From NCBI GenBank assembly GCA_017305815.1, contig JAFKJZ010000501.1, positions 1 through 7,937 on the forward strand: a DNA stretch of 7,937 bases, in the 5' to 3' direction. This document shows, in pieces, positions 5,897 to 7,937 of this stretch (within the stretch, counting starts at the first letter, position 1; each line of letters starts with the position of its first letter). The position numbers were made by a program, and so were the translations under genes. Under the pieces are notes generated by a model. That model worked only from the letters and a program-made list of their open reading frames with translations, had not been told where the DNA came from and did not search any database. Source of the DNA: Hyphomicrobiales bacterium. GTDB lineage: Bacteria; Pseudomonadota; Alphaproteobacteria; Rhizobiales; Kaistiaceae.

Positions 5897-7918
5897 ATGA
5901 CCTCTTCCGCTTCGCACCTCCTCGACAATCGCTGGGACGACGCCAAGGCAGCCGGCCTGAGCGAATCCGAACTGCTGCTCTATCGTTCGAACCTGCTCGG
6001 TTCCGACAAGCGCATCACCAATTTCGGCGGCGGCAACACCTCGGCCAAGGTCGTCGAGAAGGACCCGCTCTCCGGTCAGGACGTCACCGTGCTCTGGGTC
6101 AAGGGTTCGGGCGGCGACGTCGGCTCGATGAAGCTCGACGGCTTCTCGACCCTCTACCAGGACAAGCTCGAAGCGCTGAAGGGCATCTATCGCGGCCTCG
6201 AGCACGAAGACGAGATGGTCGGCTACCTGCCGCATTGCACCTTCAACCTGAACCCGCGCGCCGCCTCGATCGACACGCCGCTGCACGCCTACGTGCCCTA
6301 CAAGCATGTCGACCACATGCATCCCGACGCGATCATCGCCATCGCGGCGTCCGAGAATTCGAAGGAACTGACCAAGCAGATCTATGGCGACACCATCGGC
6401 TGGCTGCCGTGGAAGCGCCCGGGCTTCGAGCTCGGCCTGTGGCTGTCGAAGTTCGCCAAGGAGAACCCGAACGCCAAGGGCGTCGTGCTCGAGAGCCATG
6501 GCCTGTTCACCTGGGCCGATACCTCCAAGGATGTTTATGAGCTGACGCTCGAGATCATCAACAAGGCGATCGCCTGGTTCGCCAAGGAGACCGCCGGCAA
6601 GGCGATCTTCGGCGGCGCCGTCGCGCAGTCGCTCGACGCTGACAAGCGTCGCGCCGTCGCCGCCGCGCTGATGCCGCAGATCCGCGGCCGCATCGGCAAG
6701 ACGGAATCGAAGATCGGTCATTTCGACGACCAGCCGGCCGTGCTCGAATTCGTCAATTCCGCTCAGCTTCGCTCACTGGCGGCGCTCGGCACGTCCTGCC
6801 CCGATCATTTCCTGCGCACCAAGATCCGTCCGCTGGTCGTCGACTACGACCCGGCCAAGGACAATCTCGATGAGGTTCTGGCGGGTCTCGATGGCGCGCT
6901 CGACGCCTATCGCGCCGACTACGCCGCCTATTACGACCGCTGCAAGCACGACAACAGCCCGGCCCGCATCGCCGGCGAGTTCTACGTCAACGCCATCAAC
7001 GTGATGCGCGGCGCCTCGACGGTCTCGACCTATGTCGGCCTGAAGGAGCAGGAAGCCTTCGACATCGAGTACTGGCTGCTCGAGGAAGCGAAGCTCCAGC
7101 GCATGCCGAAGGCGAAGTCGCTCGCCGGCCGCATCGCCTTCATCACCGGCGGCGCCGGCGGCATCGGCTCGGCCACCGCCATCCGCTACCTGCAGGAAGG
7201 CGCGGTCGTCATGATCGCCGACATCGACCAGGCGGCGCTCGATTCCACCGTCGCCGGCCTCGGCGCCAAGTATGGCAAGGACAATATCCGCGGCGTCATC
7301 GCCAACGTCACCAGCGAGGGCGCGGTCGACAAGGCGTTCCACGACACGTTGATCGAATTTGGCGGCATCGACATCCTCGTCTCCAATGCCGGCATCTCCT
7401 CCGCCGCGCCGTTCGAGGAGACGACGCTGGAGACCTGGGACAAGAACATCGCGATCCTCGCGACCGGCTATTTCCTCGTCTCGCGCGCCGCCTACCGGAT
7501 CATGAAGACGCAGAAGCTCGGCGGCTCGATCGTCTTCATCGCCTCGAAGAACGGCCTCGCGGCGTCGGCCGGCGCCTCGGCCTATTGCACCGCCAAGGCG
7601 GCCGAGATCCATCTCGCCCGCTGCCTGGCGCTGGAAGGCGCGCCGTTCGGCATCCGCGTCAACACTATCAATCCGGACGCAGTGCTGCGCGGCTCGAAGA
7701 TCTGGCAGGGCGAGTGGCGCCAGCAGCGCGCCGAATCCAACAAGATCGGCGAAGACGATCTCGAGGAGTTCTACCGCAACCGCTCGCTCCTGAAGCGCAG
7801 CGTGTTCCCGGAGGACATCGCTGAGGCCGCCTACTTCCTCGCCGCCGACCTGTCGAACAAGTCGACCGGCAACATCATCAACGTGGATGCCGGCAACGTC
7901 ATCAGCTTTACCCGCTAG
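5897..7918 (+). CDS. rhaD: Bifunctional rhamnulose-1-phosphate aldolase / lactaldehyde dehydrogenase (class II aldolase-SDR fusion), RhaD
   Basis: This 673-residue cytoplasmic enzyme joins two domains. The aldolase half (about 15-345) cleaves rhamnulose-1-phosphate to DHAP and L-lactaldehyde. It shows GGGNTS (44-49) and metal-site histidines in HVDHMH (137-142) and ESHG (H201). The C-terminal short-chain dehydrogenase (about 408-673) should oxidise lactaldehyde to lactate with NAD. It shows the Rossmann motif TGGAGGIG (417-424), NAG (497-499) and catalytic S550, Y563 and K567, with the usual 13-residue Ser-Tyr spacing. The ATG at 5897 opens on the familiar SHLLDNRWDDAKAAG; the frame is open back to 5747 but the extra 50 codons look non-coding and overlap the promoter. 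The Shine-Dalgarno is weak. Oddity: family members I recall are about 700 residues and carry a PGVGM-containing segment of about 25 residues between NSPA and ARIAGEFY; here NSPA (353-356) runs straight into RIAGEFY (357-363). Catalytic residues are intact, but fold or domain coupling could be affected. Confidence 0.92.
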   Translation: MTSSASHLLDNRWDDAKAAGLSESELLLYRSNLLGSDKRITNFGGGNTSAKVVEKDPLSGQDVTVLWVKGSGGDVGSMKLDGFSTLYQDKLEALKGIYRGLEHEDEMVGYLPHCTFNLNPRAASIDTPLHAYVPYKHVDHMHPDAIIAIAASENSKELTKQIYGDTIGWLPWKRPGFELGLWLSKFAKENPNAKGVVLESHGLFTWADTSKDVYELTLEIINKAIAWFAKETAGKAIFGGAVAQSLDADKRRAVAAALMPQIRGRIGKTESKIGHFDDQPAVLEFVNSAQLRSLAALGTSCPDHFLRTKIRPLVVDYDPAKDNLDEVLAGLDGALDAYRADYAAYYDRCKHDNSPARIAGEFYVNAINVMRGASTVSTYVGLKEQEAFDIEYWLLEEAKLQRMPKAKSLAGRIAFITGGAGGIGSATAIRYLQEGAVVMIADIDQAALDSTVAGLGAKYGKDNIRGVIANVTSEGAVDKAFHDTLIEFGGIDILVSNAGISSAAPFEETTLETWDKNIAILATGYFLVSRAAYRIMKTQKLGGSIVFIASKNGLAASAGASAYCTAKAAEIHLARCLALEGAPFGIRVNTINPDAVLRGSKIWQGEWRQQRAESNKIGEDDLEEFYRNRSLLKRSVFPEDIAEAAYFLAADLSNKSTGNIINVDAGNVISFTR

Positions 7919-7937
7919 GGGGCAACCTCGCCGTCAT
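7919..7937. other. Right-edge remnant after rhaD
   Basis: Nineteen bases follow the rhaD stop, with no terminator visible. They end in AT, which would form an ATG if the next base is G, so a downstream gene (commonly rhaI, L-rhamnose isomerase) could start at the edge. This cannot be settled within the window. Confidence 0.2.

Noticed and set aside
5667..5946. Two short minus-strand open frames (73 and 83 codons) across the rhaR-rhaD control region.
   Set aside because: They run through the promoters and operators and into the start of rhaD, have no good ribosome binding site and resemble nothing I recognise.

Overview
The window is a sugar-uptake and catabolism locus from a high-GC bacterium. 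It looks like an alphaproteobacterium of the Hyphomicrobiales (Rhizobiales) type: GC-rich codon use, a DeoR regulator, a CUT2 (ribose/rhamnose-class) ABC importer, and a fused aldolase/short-chain dehydrogenase of the kind found in rhizobial L-rhamnose loci. The genus cannot be named from the sequence alone.

Layout. Positions 1-60 hold no gene, only a possible hairpin repeat at the extreme left edge. A strong intrinsic terminator (61-96, minus strand) closes a five-gene minus-strand operon. In transcription order it runs from right to left: rhaR (DeoR-type regulator, 5604-4813), rhaT (dual-domain ATPase, 4737-3229), rhaP (permease, 3229-2243), rhaQ (permease, 2235-1285) and a rhaS-like periplasmic binding protein (1215-109). 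A 292-bp divergent control region (5605-5896) holds several palindromes and two mirror-image TTGACA-type promoter elements. To its right, on the plus strand, is rhaD (5897-7918), a fusion of a class II aldolase and a short-chain dehydrogenase. The last 19 bases after rhaD are too short to assign.

How it works (family knowledge plus inference). The binding protein captures sugar in the periplasm, RhaP/RhaQ form the membrane channel, and RhaT powers import. RhaD cleaves rhamnulose-1-phosphate to DHAP and L-lactaldehyde, and its dehydrogenase half oxidises the lactaldehyde to lactate. RhaR probably senses a phosphorylated intermediate and acts at the palindromes between rhaR and rhaD. Isomerase (rhaI), kinase (rhaK) and mutarotase (rhaU) genes are not in the window. 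rhaI commonly follows rhaD and could lie just beyond the right edge.

Points of most interest. (1) RhaD appears to lack about 25 conserved residues between its two catalytic domains, as a clean in-frame gap. (2) The divergent control region has an orderly, nearly symmetric architecture. (3) The binding protein is divergent, with an unusual ~45-residue N-terminal extension, and its gene sits last in the operon rather than next to rhaR. I see no wholly new system here; it is a variant of a known rhamnose pathway.
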